Below, in pieces: positions 1 through 12,599 of a stretch of DNA of 64,000 bases. The DNA lies in the NCBI GenBank assembly GCA_030248225.1, contig JASANE010030077.1:1-64000 (forward strand), given 5' to 3'. The DNA comes from Trileptium ribeirensis. Lineage: Eukaryota; Nematoda; Enoplea; Enoplida; Thoracostomopsidae. The notes under the pieces are model-generated. The model had not been told where the DNA came from. It did no database searches and was given only the letters and a program-made list of their open reading frames with translations. The position numbers and the translations under genes are program-made. The number at the start of each line of letters is the position of its first letter. The first letter of the stretch is position 1.

Positions 1-1720
1 ACATAAAGCTGGGAAGCTGTTTTGGAATCTTTGTAAATACATACTGTCTTTGGCTGCAAAACATGAGAAGATTCCAACTCTCTAATCTACTGCATGGATG
101 AGTCGCCAGAACGATTTAGCTTACTATAATGTTTAGCTCACACAACAGATCCATCTGGAGGTTTGAAAATTAGAAAATTTTTTATTGTTGTAAACGAGGG
201 AGTTGCAACGAAAAAAGGGGACACGCCCCAAGTGCCTAGTTTCTGTGGTGACACCCCTCACCTAGCACCATATTCGTAAAATAATGATGCGTGTAATTCG
301 ATATTAGCGGAGCACCTTCATTCAAATTTGTATGAATTGTTTGGCGCAGTAAGGCACAAACAGCCGAAAACTGTAATTGCCAAGCTGCAAACATATGTAA
401 GATCGGTCATCGACTTCAATATTGGCCGTTTAATTTCTATAAATGAGAAACACTTTTGTCCTTAAACATCCGAAAGAAGCAAGCACAAATAGATATGAGA
501 ACTGATATTATATTCACGAACTATTGACTACAGATACATCGATATTATTATGTAGCGCGATATCTGGACATATACCGGATTTCCTCACACAAACCCCGAT
601 ACTTCCTCTTTTGAATGCATAAAGGTAAAATTTGTTCAGCTGTCAAGACAATTCATATCAAGTTACTTGTTTTGCAAGTGGTATCAAATTTCGGTTTCAT
701 TTGGCTTAAGAATTTGGCGTTATTTGATTCCGCTGCACCCGGGAAGTTAAATTAAGTGCATATTGAATACATTCATGAAACCATACTATTAAGTATGTAA
801 ATATCTATTGCGCCCAATCCAAATTCAGTAAACGCCTTTTAGTTTTCTTTAGTTTTCTGTCTTACGTATATTACGAATGTTTGTCTTTTGATATCGTTAC
901 AATAGCGTCAATTTCAGCGACGGTATTTTGCTTTTACTGTTTTTACTTTTTAGTTGAATTTTTGTATTCCGTTATATTGTCAGATTCCCAGCCTAATTTC
1001 GTTAGTAGATTTACATTGCTTCGTGAAATCTTATCTATTACAAAATATTTTGTATCGAATATCAACTGTTACAATCAATTAATCAATTATCAAATATATC
1101 AAAATCAATGTTTAATTATCAAGTCTTCAGAAGTCTTCGGTCTTCAGCCTTGGGCACCAGAACGCGACGGTGTATACGTAGTTCGTTGACCGCAAAAGAC
1201 AGGACGTATTCTTTCGACTTCATATAGTCAGCAGGTGAATATGTGATGTGCATAAAAGTCCTAACTAAGTTAAACCAGTTCCCTGAATTATGGTTCAATG
1301 CACTGTTAGCTATATGTAGTAAAACCGGTTTTTGATAAAGCTGTCGTTACGTCAACAACAAAGTAGTTTACTATAAACAATTTAATATGCATTTATACAT
1401 CAATTAAAGGATACAATCAAGTTCGGTGTTAAATACTGTAAAACGATATTAAAACTAATAAATAAAACATAAAGGGGTGAATACCGAACTTACATCTGAT
1501 TCATAGGTGCCTATCAAACTTCAAGTAATTTTTGAAATCTACCATTGTTAGGAGTTTCCGAGATATATTTGTGATTCTTGCTCCTGTTAGAGGTTTGCTG
1601 TCAATAGATTCAGGCCGAGAGTGCCATGCATCAATTTCGCGATTTGAGAAAGTGTTTTGATATGTTTGTTCTGGACTTTGGTTTATATAAATTTAGAGTA
1701 TGACCTCTCAGATTTGAATG
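1..1720. other. intergenic, no gene recognised
   Basis: AT-rich sequence. The longest open frame (881-1189, +) lacks recognisable motifs, is hydrophobic and low in complexity, and looks like chance. No repeat, RNA gene or splice-bounded exon could be supported. Confidence 0.5.
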
Positions 1721-3720
1721 TTAATACCTAAAGAATTCTTTCATGTTTATATCGGTATCGTTGTGCAAACATTTGAAAACCATTTGCAAATTGAAATGGA
1801 GATGTAGCTTCTTTAGCGACCTCAGTTGCAGATGAACAAGACGACATATAAACGGTCTTGTCAGAATACCTGCTTTGCCATATAATCTACAAGTGAAATA
1901 CCGTTGAACATGCTCGATAGCATCGATACCAATTAAGTAACACGGTGACCAAACTTTACTGGAATATTCAAGTAGCGGTCTTTTATAAGTTGTATAAGCG
2001 CACAACAAAGAGCGTAATGTTGCTTGTTAAAACGCATCTAAATAGGCTTTTTATTTATATTTATTATACAATAGGCTTTTTTTCAAATAAACCAAAGTTT
2101 GTTGGCCATTCAAGCAGCTTTTTCTTTATATTGACACAAAGGCCTTTGTAACAATCAACTTATGGAAGAGTTTGGTTTTTAAGAAAATATTGCGCGTTGG
2201 GGTTATTTCTACCTAGATGCACAATGCTATACTTTGATGTAGAAACGTTTAACTGCCACATATCAGCCCAAGCCCTTAATTTGTTAAGTGAGAATTGAAT
2301 ATTTTGTCGTATTTCTTTCGCGCTTTGGTGTAAAGAGCAGCGGTATAATTTCACATCGTCAGCAAATATTTGACAATTTATATTTATATTACCCATATCA
2401 CTACATAAGAATTAGTATTGGACGAAGCACACTCCGATGTAGCACATCCGATTTTACGGAAAATATGTCCGAAAAACGTTCGCGTAGCATGAAAGAACCG
2501 ATTTTCAAGAAGGCAGCTAGCCAGTCATGCACACCTTCAGATATACCAAAATTTATACAATTATTTTTCTTGAAATACAGTGTCAAAAGCTTTAGAAAAA
2601 TCGATATACCTAATGCCGACCAGATGACCAACGTCAGCTGCCTTGGTCCTATCGTTTCGACTCTCTAACAGCGGAGTAGTTGCTGAATTTCGCGGTAGAA
2701 AACCGTGTTGATTATCGGTTAATGACTTGTTTGATCTTAGATGATCCATTAAAAACTCGTTAATTATTCTCTCCATGAGTTTTCAAAAATTAGATGTTTA
2801 TGAAATAGATCTGTAATTTCCAGGACCTGAAGCTTCTTTTTTAAATACACTCACAACATCAGCAGATTGCCAAGATTTGGCAAAACCCCATTTATAAGAG
2901 TCTTCTCAACAAATGTGTCTAAGCGGAAAGCAAATTGAATTGAATCCCTTAATTGCCGCTAAAAATATTCAGAAAAATATTCAGGAGAATGGCTGTTTTC
3001 CCTTTCAGCATACAAAGGTGTTTATGGACAATTTGTGGCGTGAATGAAATGCAACTGACAGTTGGAATACTGTTAGCACTTTGCTATATTAACAGAATTT
3101 TGTGATCACCAACATATATCTGAAGAAACCCTGGCAAATATGTTACTTCTCCATTTTTCGTCAGTTACTAGGTGGCCGGTTTGATTACGAACAGTACATA
3201 TACCAGCTTTCGCAATGCTGCGATCGTTAACGTATTGGAACATATCGCTTAAATTTTCCAAGTTCAAAATTTGCGGCCAAGGTTCTTTTTCAAAAAATAT
3301 GGCTTTTGACCACTTTTTACTGTGTTCTTTATAAACGGGAAAAGCATACCTAGCCGCAAAGGTTACGTTATTTGTTCAGCAGATCTGAGATATTTTTTTG
3401 GATATATGATTCCTGAACAGCAACTTTTAATTTTTAGGTATATATTGGGAGCAAGCATTGTTTGAGATTTGCACAAAATTATGCCATTTATCCTGGATCG
3501 CAAAAACGCTACAGAATACTGTATCCCAGTCGACGGAAAACAAATAAATATTTACTTTGTTGTAGCCAAGTTTTCGAAAATCCTAGATAATTGAGCTACT
3601 TCTTTTCCGCGGCTGGGGCTGGCTCATTACTTTGAAGTCAATAGATAAATGACCAGATGCTACAAAAGGTTAGCCTTGATGAATATCGAATACATCTAGT
3701 TGAGGTCACGTTAATAATAA
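1721..3720 (-). pseudogene. decayed CR1-like LINE (end of endonuclease, linker, reverse transcriptase)
   Basis: Reading on the minus strand from right to left, the pieces follow the order of a CR1-group ORF2. About 3660-3620 holds the end of the endonuclease (GHLSIDFKV, the usual SDH site being mutated). About 3590-3440 holds a linker with SVDWD. About 3366-3107 holds the pre-RT segment with NQTGHLVTDEKWRS. 2776-2561 has LTDNQHGFLPRNSATTPLL and YIDFSKAFDTV (RT motifs 1-3). 2631-2401 carries a damaged GVPQGSVLGP motif. 2396-2160 has FADDVKLY (the catalytic YADD box) and LNVSTSKYSIVHLG. 2008-1721 is the C-terminal region with RPLLEYSSKVWSP. Many stops and frameshifts separate these blocks, so it cannot be functional. 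The 5' part of the endonuclease and the element ends were not found. Clade assignment (CR1 rather than Jockey) is by motif resemblance only. Confidence 0.85.
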
Positions 3721-6251
3721 ACCCAGTATGCATTTTCCTCTAGTTTAAAAATGCACCAACTTGTTTCGCTTAACCTTGTTAGCTTGTTTCGGATATAACA
3801 TATAAAAGCAGTTATATCCTGGAGTGTTAGGCGCCTTGTAATTTTTCAATTTATTTGTGGAAAGTTTGAATGTCCAATTATCATGATGGACCACTGGGTA
3901 TCTGACATTTAAATAGATGAACTGACTCTCTCCGCAATGAGATACAGGAGGACAGCGCGAAATGCACTACGACTTACTTTTGGGTAGATGCGCATTTGCT
4001 GAAGAGTGTCATGATCTTCAGTAAAAATCATCAGCTTTTGATATAAATAAACACTGAATCACATGCACTCTTCCGTTGCCTAAAAGTATTTGTTTAAATT
4101 TTATCTATATGTTTTTGTTAACTGGCACACTGGCAGTTAGTAAGCTATTCCCAAGTATTGAGCTTGTTATGACGGCGTTAATGCCCGGTTCAAATCTGGT
4201 TACGTTTCCTTTTCGGTTATTGGTATGCGTCAGCTAAATTAACTAATTTGTTGTGGTGGTGCTGATGGAATTTTGTTAAACATTACAAAGTGTATGTATA
4301 AACTATTGACGCATTAAAGAACTGTGGCCCAAGTTTTCCCATTGCATGCAAAACAGAATGGTATACTAGTTAATGCGGTGCAAATATAACCAGTTCCCAC
4401 TCCATAAATAATGACTGATTAGTCGCAAAGTTTTGTTAATATATTTTTATAACTGCAAGGACAAATTTTTAAAGCATAAACAGACAATGCTACAATTCAA
4501 GTAAATTTATTCTTCTGATTATTGTGTGTTTGCTGATAGGAGCTGCAGAACCAAAGACACTAAGATTATAAAATAGCGTCGAAGTTTGTTTTCTGTCCGA
4601 CGACATTGACTAATTATTCTATACATTGCTATGCAACACTTTCAGTGATTGATCATTTCAATGTGGGATGACGTGCTCAGATCATATTATTAATGAGTAT
4701 TTGCTGCACTCGCCAAATGATTGACGACGTGTTATGCGCGATGAGAACGCGATCATAGTTGCCGTTTATTGAGGTAAAAAGTCTGTCTGTCGACAGACAG
4801 ACAGAAGAAAAGCAATTTGAAAATTTATGTTTGTCGTAAAAATGAGGCAAAGCAGTGTGCTAATACTCGCAGTCTTGAGCTATCAATGATAAGCGCCCGA
4901 TACAGTAACGTGGTCGCATTATAACCTTGGTATTCAATGTTGCTATTTTGCGGTGGAAAAAATATCTGAGTTTTAATTTATTCTTGATTCGTTTACGAAA
5001 ATTTGTATAATAATAGTAATCTCAGGTGGCCAGAGCATAGCAAAACCGTTCGATATCGTATCGACATGGGGGCAATACTATTTTGGGGGTCCAATGCCTA
5101 TTTCGAAATGAAAGTACAATAGAACTAAAATTTATTGGGGTATTGCCTGCAAAATATTGCGATGGGCGGGCTCCCTGCCGCACAACCACCACGCCCTCCG
5201 GGACACTATAGGCAAGAAGCCTATAGTCGAGCTCTTGATAAAGAAAACGTACAAAGGGTATAATATCATGCATGGATCAACTAACGGCTTACTATATTAG
5301 GGACATCACGACGGTAATGTTTATAAAATGTATATCCTCATTTCAATACAGAAAAGCTACAGAGCACACCATCTAGTGAATATTCGTTTGCATTTTATCG
5401 CTACGTTAGCATAAAAAATACGTTTAGATATCTTCTTTTCGTTTTCTGAACAAGTTTTAATTCTGAGTATTTTACAAGATTAAAATAACAAAATTAATAC
5501 CAACATTGTTCCATGGAGAGTAGAATCAAGCAACATGTTCGGTGTATCCAGCCAGTTTACAAAGTATTCACAAATGCCAACTGACACCAAATAATCCACT
5601 GCATTCAAATTTAAATTCAGCATCAGTTATATTGCAAGTTTATTTTCAGTTTTTGTTAAAGCAAAAGCGAGAATATCGAACATATATACACGAATGAATG
5701 TCCTTGATGAAAGTTCAAATTGTAGTTTTGTTTTATATTTTATTTAGAATATTCAGTGAAAAAAGAATACGAGTGATACATTACTTCCTTCGGTTGCTGA
5801 ATTTGGATTAAATTAAAATTTGTTTCCTTTTACTGTATTTTTACATTGTTGCAGCCGGCTTGACCGCTCAAACCTTGTTAAGAATGGGCTAGCTCTTCTG
5901 GACAGGCTTGGCCGATGCACCGTACTGACACAACTGGCCGTACAATATAAGAATTGCTTATTTCTACATTGCCATAATTAGGAAACATATGCACGGGATG
6001 GGGGACAAAAATATTCTATTCCTATTGATTTGCTATTCACGAAATACAAAAATTAAAAATAACAAGGATTATTACTGTATATATAATTTTCTAAAGCTAA
6101 ACATCAGTATTCTGTTCAAAAACTTGAATTTATGTTTCATATACGAATGACTATTGACAAAGAAATAAATGGTCATTAATGAACTTATGTTTCAAATTTG
6201 GAGAAATTACACATTAAAGTTATGTTTCTGTAGTATAGTTACCAAACTGAT
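3721..6251. other. intergenic, isolated small motifs only
   Basis: No gene recognised. Contains a tRNA B-box-like string at 4187-4199 (listed separately) and a (GTCT)-based perfect palindrome at 4784-4803. An 83-codon open frame at 5022-5273 (-) has no motif I recognise; it overlaps a GC-rich patch near 5165-5210 and may be part of an unidentified repeat. Confidence 0.4.
4125..4205 (+). other. possible tRNA-like / SINE head remnant
   Basis: GGTTCAAATCTGG at 4187-4199 fits the RNA polymerase III B-box consensus, and TGGCAGTTAGTAAGC about 50 bases upstream could be a decayed A box. No clear acceptor or anticodon stem can be folded by eye, so it is not called a tRNA gene. A chance match is possible. 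Confidence 0.25.
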
Positions 6252-6523
6252 TTAACCCTTTCATGCCCAACTCTGCCAATTGGCAATAGCTCATATTGCA
6301 AAGGGTTGTGTAAGCTAAGTATGCCGCGTTGCGTACGTTTGCACGCGCGTTGTTATTTGATCATTTTGTGATGTTCCTTAAGGAGCTTAGCAACAGCTTC
6401 CAAACAGCTCATCGCTTTGTATTCGCCGTTCTCTGGCATGCCATTGGTGTTCGATCCCCGGCGATGGCTTGAGTTTGTCAGCATTACATAATGCACACTC
6501 TAGCACAGGCGTTAAAGGGTTAA
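6252..6523. mobile_element. piggyBac-like MITE (264 bp) with TTAA target duplication
   Basis: The element runs 6256-6519 and is flanked by TTAA on both sides (6252-6255, 6520-6523). Its ends are CCCTTTCATGCC on the left and, as reverse complement, CCCTTTAACGCC on the right: 9 of 12 bases match. TTAA duplication with CCCTTT-type ends is the signature of the piggyBac superfamily. No transposase is encoded, so it would depend on enzyme from elsewhere. The interior holds TGTTCGATCCC near 6450, which resembles a pol III B box. Short ends leave some room for coincidence. Confidence 0.65.
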
Positions 6524-7331
6524 CGACGAGTAATACCAATTTGGACTCCGTTGGTAACACCCAACGCTTTTTGTAATAAAATTAAGAAACAAAGCTAACT
6601 AGAGAAAAGGTTGTCAAAGAAACACCGTAGCATACTGGCATAACTCAGATGCCGTGGAAGTGCCCATCTTGGAGTCCTACCTGAATCGAGTCAATATGAA
6701 GAGTGATGTATCATGTACAGCATGCGGCTATACAGATTATCACCCAACTATGTAATAAGTGGCTGTTCAGTTTTAAGGCTCAAAACTTTACGCTGTTAAG
6801 AAATTTAACTTTTTCCAATTCTTTACTGTGAAACTACCAGTGCTAGAGGCCGCGGAAGCAATAACGCTGTTGATTTAGAAATATAATTATTAACGTATTG
6901 TTCTCGAAGGACAAACTTTAGTTAAGCGAAGCATAATTTCGGGTAAGCGAGCCATTCTAGATCAGGTATCATTACAGCGGTTGCCAAACCAGCCAATGTA
7001 CGATATCTGGAATTGTTCGTTGCGTTGCCGTTTTTGTTCAACCAGAACTAGCATCGACTTTTAAAATTCTTGCTACCTATCAAACCCGTACTTCAGTCAC
7101 TAATTTAATTTTTAGTTCAATATTGTGTTTGGCCGACGGTAATTGCTAACATGGGTTTCACCAATGAGTTGAGTAGTGATATGTGAATTTTATACGTTTA
7201 TCTGGCGCTCCATATTTAGAAGGCTGGTTCTAGCGTCGGGTTCATTCACCATAACTATAGTGAACTTTCCTATTAGTGACAATTTAAAAGCACTGCGGAA
7301 TAAGCGTGTGGTGCTATGTACCTTATAACGT
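6524..7331. other. intergenic, no gene recognised
   Basis: No open frame above background, no repeat and no RNA gene could be supported between the MITE and the left end of the pogo-like transposon. Confidence 0.45.
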
Positions 7332-7587
7332 CAGTCACTGGCGCAATAGTGACACATGGCCTCAATTGTGACACAACTTTATGTTCTTCGTACATTACTT
7401 AAATGTCAGAATTTCGCGACGTTATTACCATGTTTAGGTCCAAAATAACTGTATATATATGAAGTAAATGATACAGAACCAAAATAAATGCAGTTAAAAC
7501 AAACCGTAGAAAATAAAACTTCTGTATGCTGATCATGGGCAAACAAACCTTAAGAGACGTATGTAGAATATTGGCTATTCCGTTATC

Positions 7588-7690
7588 GATATACTAAGCT
7601 AAGCTTTGACATTTATAAACTCGTGCACTAAGCTGTTATTTTTACTAAACATATAACGTAGTGCCTCTCAGTGTTATCTGGGCTCCACAG
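7588..7690 (+). repeat. direct repeat, copy 1 (flanks the transposase)
   Basis: Resembles 9775-9880 in the same orientation. Both start TCGATATACTAAGC and share AAGCTGTT, CATATAACGTA and a GTTA-C-GGGC-C block. The two copies lie on either side of the transposase frame, inside the inverted repeats. Confidence 0.6.
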
Positions 7691-8018
7691 TATACTTAAG
7701 TATCGTGTCAAACTGGTTAGTTGTATATTATCAATATTATTCTTCAAAAATACGAACGTTTTAAGCTAAATATGTATCAACAAGCAAAATAATTACAGCT
7801 AAAATAGATGGTACAATTTATAGTTACGTCCACGCCGAAATATTGACTAACCGCACCGAATCACTTTTATCCTTGCAAAATAAGTGCTATTGAAGTGAAA
7901 AATATATGAATTGGTGAGTAATCTAAGTTAAGTTCGAGCAGTTAAAAAACACAATTGTTAGAAATATGATTTCAATCACACCACTGTTTATGTATGTTAA
8001 AATTTCGTATATATATGG

Positions 8019-9753
8019 TCAATTGTCCCGGGAATCTGAAAGAATGCTCAGACTTGTGGGGACGCATCCGCTGCAGAAAAAAACGCCTTGGGTACTCTTT
8101 CCACCGCATGTTTCGTGCTCCCAGCACTGACACTCCATACATTGCAGATATTCAACACCGGATTTGTCTGCCGTATATTCAACGTTGCACTGTGTACAAA
8201 TCTATCGTCGCTTTTTACAAGGGGACTTCAATCTTTTGCTTTTCGCTGCGCACTTCTGCCGTTAACTTGGCTTTTTAGGACTAGGAGTTTTCGGATTCAA
8301 GTGTGGGTTGCAATTATTCATCCTGGACAGTGTTTTCTGGGCACGGTCGGAGCCTGATGATAGCGGTGTTACAAGGCTTCGGAAGGAAGTTTCTGCAGGA
8401 CCACTGGTTGCATGCGCAGCTCCATGACGGAATGGTACTGTTACACACAGTGATCTGGAAGCGTTGTCTGCAGCAACACTGTTAGGCATGCCTACATGCA
8501 GCATTGGGGTCAGTTGTGTAAAATTTCCAGGCTCCGACTCATATAGATTACCGTCAACAGCGGACGGAACCAAGATATTTGGAGACATGGCACAGGGTAT
8601 GTTTACTCCATCAGAGGTAACCAATACCTCTTGGCCAACTGTTGGAGCAGCGAAAACTTCGTCGCTGAGCTGAATCGAAGCTTGGCTGGCATCAGTTATA
8701 ACGTTATTTTCCTGTGGTAAATTCTGCAGTGCAAGTGAACAAGTTGGCTCTTCCGCTCTACAGCTATCAGCGGTCGCGTCAACCGTGCCACCTTCCTCAC
8801 CAAGTAAGGCTGCAGCCGTATTGAATATGCTGATTTGTCGATCATACATCTATTTATTGGACATATTCCTGTCTTGGTAAAACCATTCGAGGCATGCTCT
8901 TTTGTGGCCGCACTGCGGTACGCAGGCGTAAATATGCTACCAAAATCTTCCCTTGCAATGGTCCGTCCTTAGTTATCGCGCATGAATTGCCGGCATCGTC
9001 GCCCATAAGAACTCTTGAAAGAAAAGAACACCGTTTTATCGAGAGGCTGTAGATGGGCAGAGGTGTGGAAAGGCAAACAAACCAGCTCGACCATATTTTG
9101 CTTTGCAATGAGTTTCAGCTCAGGGCTCGAATGGCTGGCGTGTCCGTCCAAGAGCAGCACTATGCGTTGTGTGCTAGATCGCGGCGGCAGATGTTGTAGA
9201 AAATGTTCTTGACCAAATAGTTCTTTGTCAATCCAACCGGAGTGCGATGTCACCAATAATGTGTTTGGAGGAAACGAATTCACAAATTCAGGGGATCGTG
9301 ATAACCTGGAACCTTTAAATATGATCATTGGTGGTATGTAATATCCCGCTGCGTTGCAGAACCATACAATTGTAGTCGTTGACCCGCGTTCTGCAGATAC
9401 AACGGTCTGAACAAGCTTCGTTCCTTTTTGAGCGACCACTTTTCCAGGTTCGGTGACTATCTGAACGCCAGTTTCATCGACATTAAAAACAAGTTCCGGA
9501 TTGTCTTTTACACCAAACTCCGTAAATAGTTGATCGAGGACATCGAAACATTTGTCTACCCTGTTTTTTCTATGCCCATTGCACGATTGACACAGCAGTT
9601 GGTGGGCTTTCTCAAACATAATTCAGGGTTATCGCGGCGAAAACGGCGCCACCACTTCCACCCAGCCATCTTTTCATGGTTGTTGAATGGGTGCTCGATA
9701 TGGTTTTTCTCGCAATATTGATACGTCACGCCTCTCATATGGTCAACTGTCAT
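8019..9753 (-). pseudogene. pogo/Tigger-type DDE transposase with C-terminal PHD-type finger
   Basis: The N-terminal part (9753-9556) carries a CENPB-type DNA-binding segment (HPFNNHEKMAGWKWWRRFR). The next block (9619-8969) holds the DDE_1 catalytic core: FNVDETG, then LLLDGHASHSS, then LQPLDKTVF; these are the three acidic positions of this superfamily, and all are retained. Near 8890 IFTPAYRSAATKEHA and GFTKTGICPIN match the segment that follows the core in Tigger/jerky-like proteins. A serine-rich tail (8849-8262) leads to C-x2-C, 15 residues, C-x2-C, 4, H, 2, C, 10, C-x2-C, a PHD-type C4HC3 finger at about 8185-8060. The frame is broken by at least two frameshifts and by stops near 8271 (TAA) and 8190 (TAG). 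It would bind the terminal repeats and cut and paste the element in the nucleus; this copy cannot. Confidence 0.88.
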
Positions 9754-9774
9754 TGGAAATCAACTGTCATTTTC

Positions 9775-9880
9775 GATATACTAAGCCACACCCTCGAATT
9801 ACCCCTCACCAAGCTGTTCTTTTTAACTGATCATATAACGTAACGCCAATCAAGGTTACCAGGGCCCAAATAAATTATTC
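9775..9880 (+). repeat. direct repeat, copy 2 (flanks the transposase)
   Basis: Partner of 7588-7690. By eye about two thirds of positions match over roughly 100 bp. It could be an internal duplication of the transposon or a separate short insertion present twice. Confidence 0.6.
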
Positions 9881-10185
9881 ATAGCCGGAGCGCCTATCCC
9901 AGTACCGTTGGAAGACACCACGTCGAGAACGGAGCGGTCTACGGAAAACAGCACCACCATCACCAAATTTGCTGGGATATAAAAATAAACAAAAGGCTTG
10001 TACTAAGGATTGCAAACTGGTTCTTTTTAAGGCACAAAAATGCTGTAGAACAGAGCGAGATGCCTAAACAGTAGATCATAAGCGTGCTTTTTATGATATA
10101 AATGGGAGAAATAGCTTTTGTCACTATTTGGACCATTTGTCACAATTGCGACCACGAATAATAAAAACTGTCACAATTTGGGCTT

Positions 10186-11964
10186 TTCATAAAATATTTT
10201 CAACCGAACAGTGCGCTTTTCATAAGGGCTTGATGGGAAAACAAATTTAAGTGTGCGAATCTTCACGTCAAGAGCTTTCGAATGATGTATAAATTACCAG
10301 TGTAAATAAAATATTAGTGGCTGTAAATTCACTTTTCCCTTAGCATTTTGCAAAAATTCGTTAGCTATAAAAACATGGTGTGCAGATGTAAACAAAACAA
10401 AAAAGCATAACTCACTAACAACACGGAGCACGATGTAATAAAAACACAACAATAAGCATAATCTATCTCGCATCAATTGTACACTACTACTTTGTACGCG
10501 CCTACATAGGAACAACGATACACAAACGGTAACCTTAAGAGTGTCACAATATGGCGAGTGGCACAATTAGGAACGTTTACTATATTTATAATGTTGCAGT
10601 TGAGGACGGTAGCTTTAAACGAACTCAATAGAAAAAATCTAACGAAATACCTCCATTTGTTGCTGAATTACTAGCGTTGTAAAATAATTCCACGATTTGT
10701 GTTGATTACAACGTGAATATTGTAAACACCAACTGTTAATTTCTATTAAAAGATCACAATTTTTTCCAAAATTTTATGACGTATCTTATGCAACCTGGTA
10801 CCTAACACGATCTCTGTATTATTGATAGGTGATGCCTACCCTTGACTACAATATCACATAGTTAGCAAATATGCTTGTTTCGAGTTCAGGAATTACAGGG
10901 TTGAAACATACATTTTTCCGAATTAATGTTTTCTATTACCTACTGTATAGCCCAACGGTAACAATTTTTCGTATATATAATAAAATTTGTAAGCGCAAAT
11001 AAAGAAATTTAAAATTTGCCGTAAAACTGGTGCTTGAAACGATAATTTCAAATTTCAAGCTTTTCCCACGATCATATCTCCAAAAACAGAATACTGTAAA
11101 ACATGAGGTATAAAATGTAGAATTTGTGTGCAATGCTCTCTTATCTGCTACACTAAAGCAAAACATGCCGATTTTCTCGTGAACTCTGCGTTATTCCAAC
11201 GCTTCCCCTTCTGAAGCTAAAGTGTAATATAATTCAATAACAATTTTGTTACATTACCAATAGTGCACTATGAATATTTAGCATAAAAGTATAACACTGA
11301 GTCGCACTGTATACTCACTAAAAGTATGTGGTTACTCTCCGGCTTACCTCCCAGCGTATCTGACGGCATCAGTTACCACAAAGTTTTCTTGCAAAGTAGC
11401 AATATCCAATCAGCTCTCGATAGCATACGGATATGCAATATGTGGATATTACACAATACCGCACAAGTTAGAACAAAACTAATGCGGCGTTTACGATATA
11501 ACATCCACAACATTTGGAACCTATGTATACCACACAGTGACAGGCACACTGTCGTCAACAGGGTATTTTAGACATCCCATGGTTTATATAAAATTTTTCA
11601 AAGGTAGCTAGCAAGGGGTATTGCCACTGCTCGACAGCATCAAGCACACCGTGTCTTCATAAAATTATATTGACAGTGTGCGGCATTGTTTCATCAAATT
11701 TCATATGGCCTAGATACAAATATCGATAATTTAAAAGAAACTACAAACACAGTTGACTAATAAAAGCATTAACTACAGACGGTGTGCGTTACAGATAATT
11801 CACGCCAAATTGGTGGCTAAGGCTGTGTACGACACTGTAATCAAAAAAATATAGTAGCTATGGGTGTGTCGTACACCTCAGAAATTAATTTACAGAATGG
11901 GTTTCACCCTGACAGTCTATACGGTAGGGTCTCGACTACTGGGGAACCAGATTTTAATTTTCAA
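10186..11964. other. intergenic; extra transposon end at 10541-10572
   Basis: No gene seen. 10541-10572 reads, on the minus strand, CCTAATTGTGCCAC followed by ATATTGTGACAC, closely resembling the paired motifs of the pogo-like TIR. It may be the end of a second or nested copy. The rest is AT-rich and featureless. Confidence 0.45.
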
Positions 11965-12250
11965 ACAGCGAGGACATTATAATGTAAACACCGCAAAACA
12001 CCTGCAACAAGTTTCCCATGCCTGAAAACTCACCAAGTTCAAGCTCACAACCTCCTAGGATGTCACAATAAAATTAGGAATTTTGGGTCGATGAATCATG
12101 GAGCGCCGTTCTCCATAGCCATAGTGCCATCGCTCGCACAGCGAAATAAACACCGGAAATGAGTTTCCCACGCCTGAAAACCCACAAGTAAAACTTTTCG
12201 GCCGTGCAGGACGTCAGAACAAATTTTCGAATTTTGGGTCGATGAACAAA
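11965..12250 (+). repeat. two-copy imperfect tandem repeat (about 150-bp period)
   Basis: Copy 1 (about 11965-12097) and copy 2 (about 12138-12250) both contain AACACCG, GTTTCCCA-GCCTGAAAAC, GGA-GTCA and ATTTTGGGTCGATGAA in the same order and spacing. It is non-coding. Nothing further downstream continues the array. Confidence 0.7.
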
Positions 12251-12599
12251 GAGGATGCCATGCCTCAAGCCCCATAACTCCAGAGCCGGAGCCTTCGTCG
12301 ACGAGCAAAAAAGATGCATCTGCGTTCATCATTTTACTATGAAATAAAAATAACCATAGAAAAAATTCTAAATTTAAGATAAAATAACCTTGCTATTTTT
12401 AAGCTTCTAAAATGGGGTAAAATAAGGAAAAAACCCACATTTTGACCCATGACCCCCGAACCAGTCCCCAAATCAAAAACACACTCGGTGATGTACACGG
12501 TAAATCAACTATGCCGGTTTGAACTAGCCCAAGATCATGAAAATCAGTTAAGTCGTTCACGACTTATGGCCGATCACGCACACACAGACGGAATTTAAA

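Larger units (their letters stand above)
7332..10160 (-). mobile_element. pogo/Tigger-like DNA transposon (about 2.8 kb), inactive
   Basis: The terminal inverted repeats match well: 7340-7377 (+) against the reverse complement of 10115-10153, with both reading (in outline) CGCAAT-GTGACA-ATGG-C-AAT-GTGACA. Two TGACA sub-motifs per end suggest paired transposase binding sites. The left end appears to start CAGTCACTGGCG near 7332. The outermost right bases are decayed, so the exact border and any TA target duplication are unclear. It encloses a broken DDE transposase on the minus strand. Additional TIR-like units lie outside at 10169-10182 and 10541-10572, so a larger or nested element is possible. 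Confidence 0.7.

Noticed and set aside
881..1189. 102-codon open frame (+)
   Set aside because: Hydrophobic, low-complexity, no motif and no splice or repeat support; expected by chance in AT-rich DNA.
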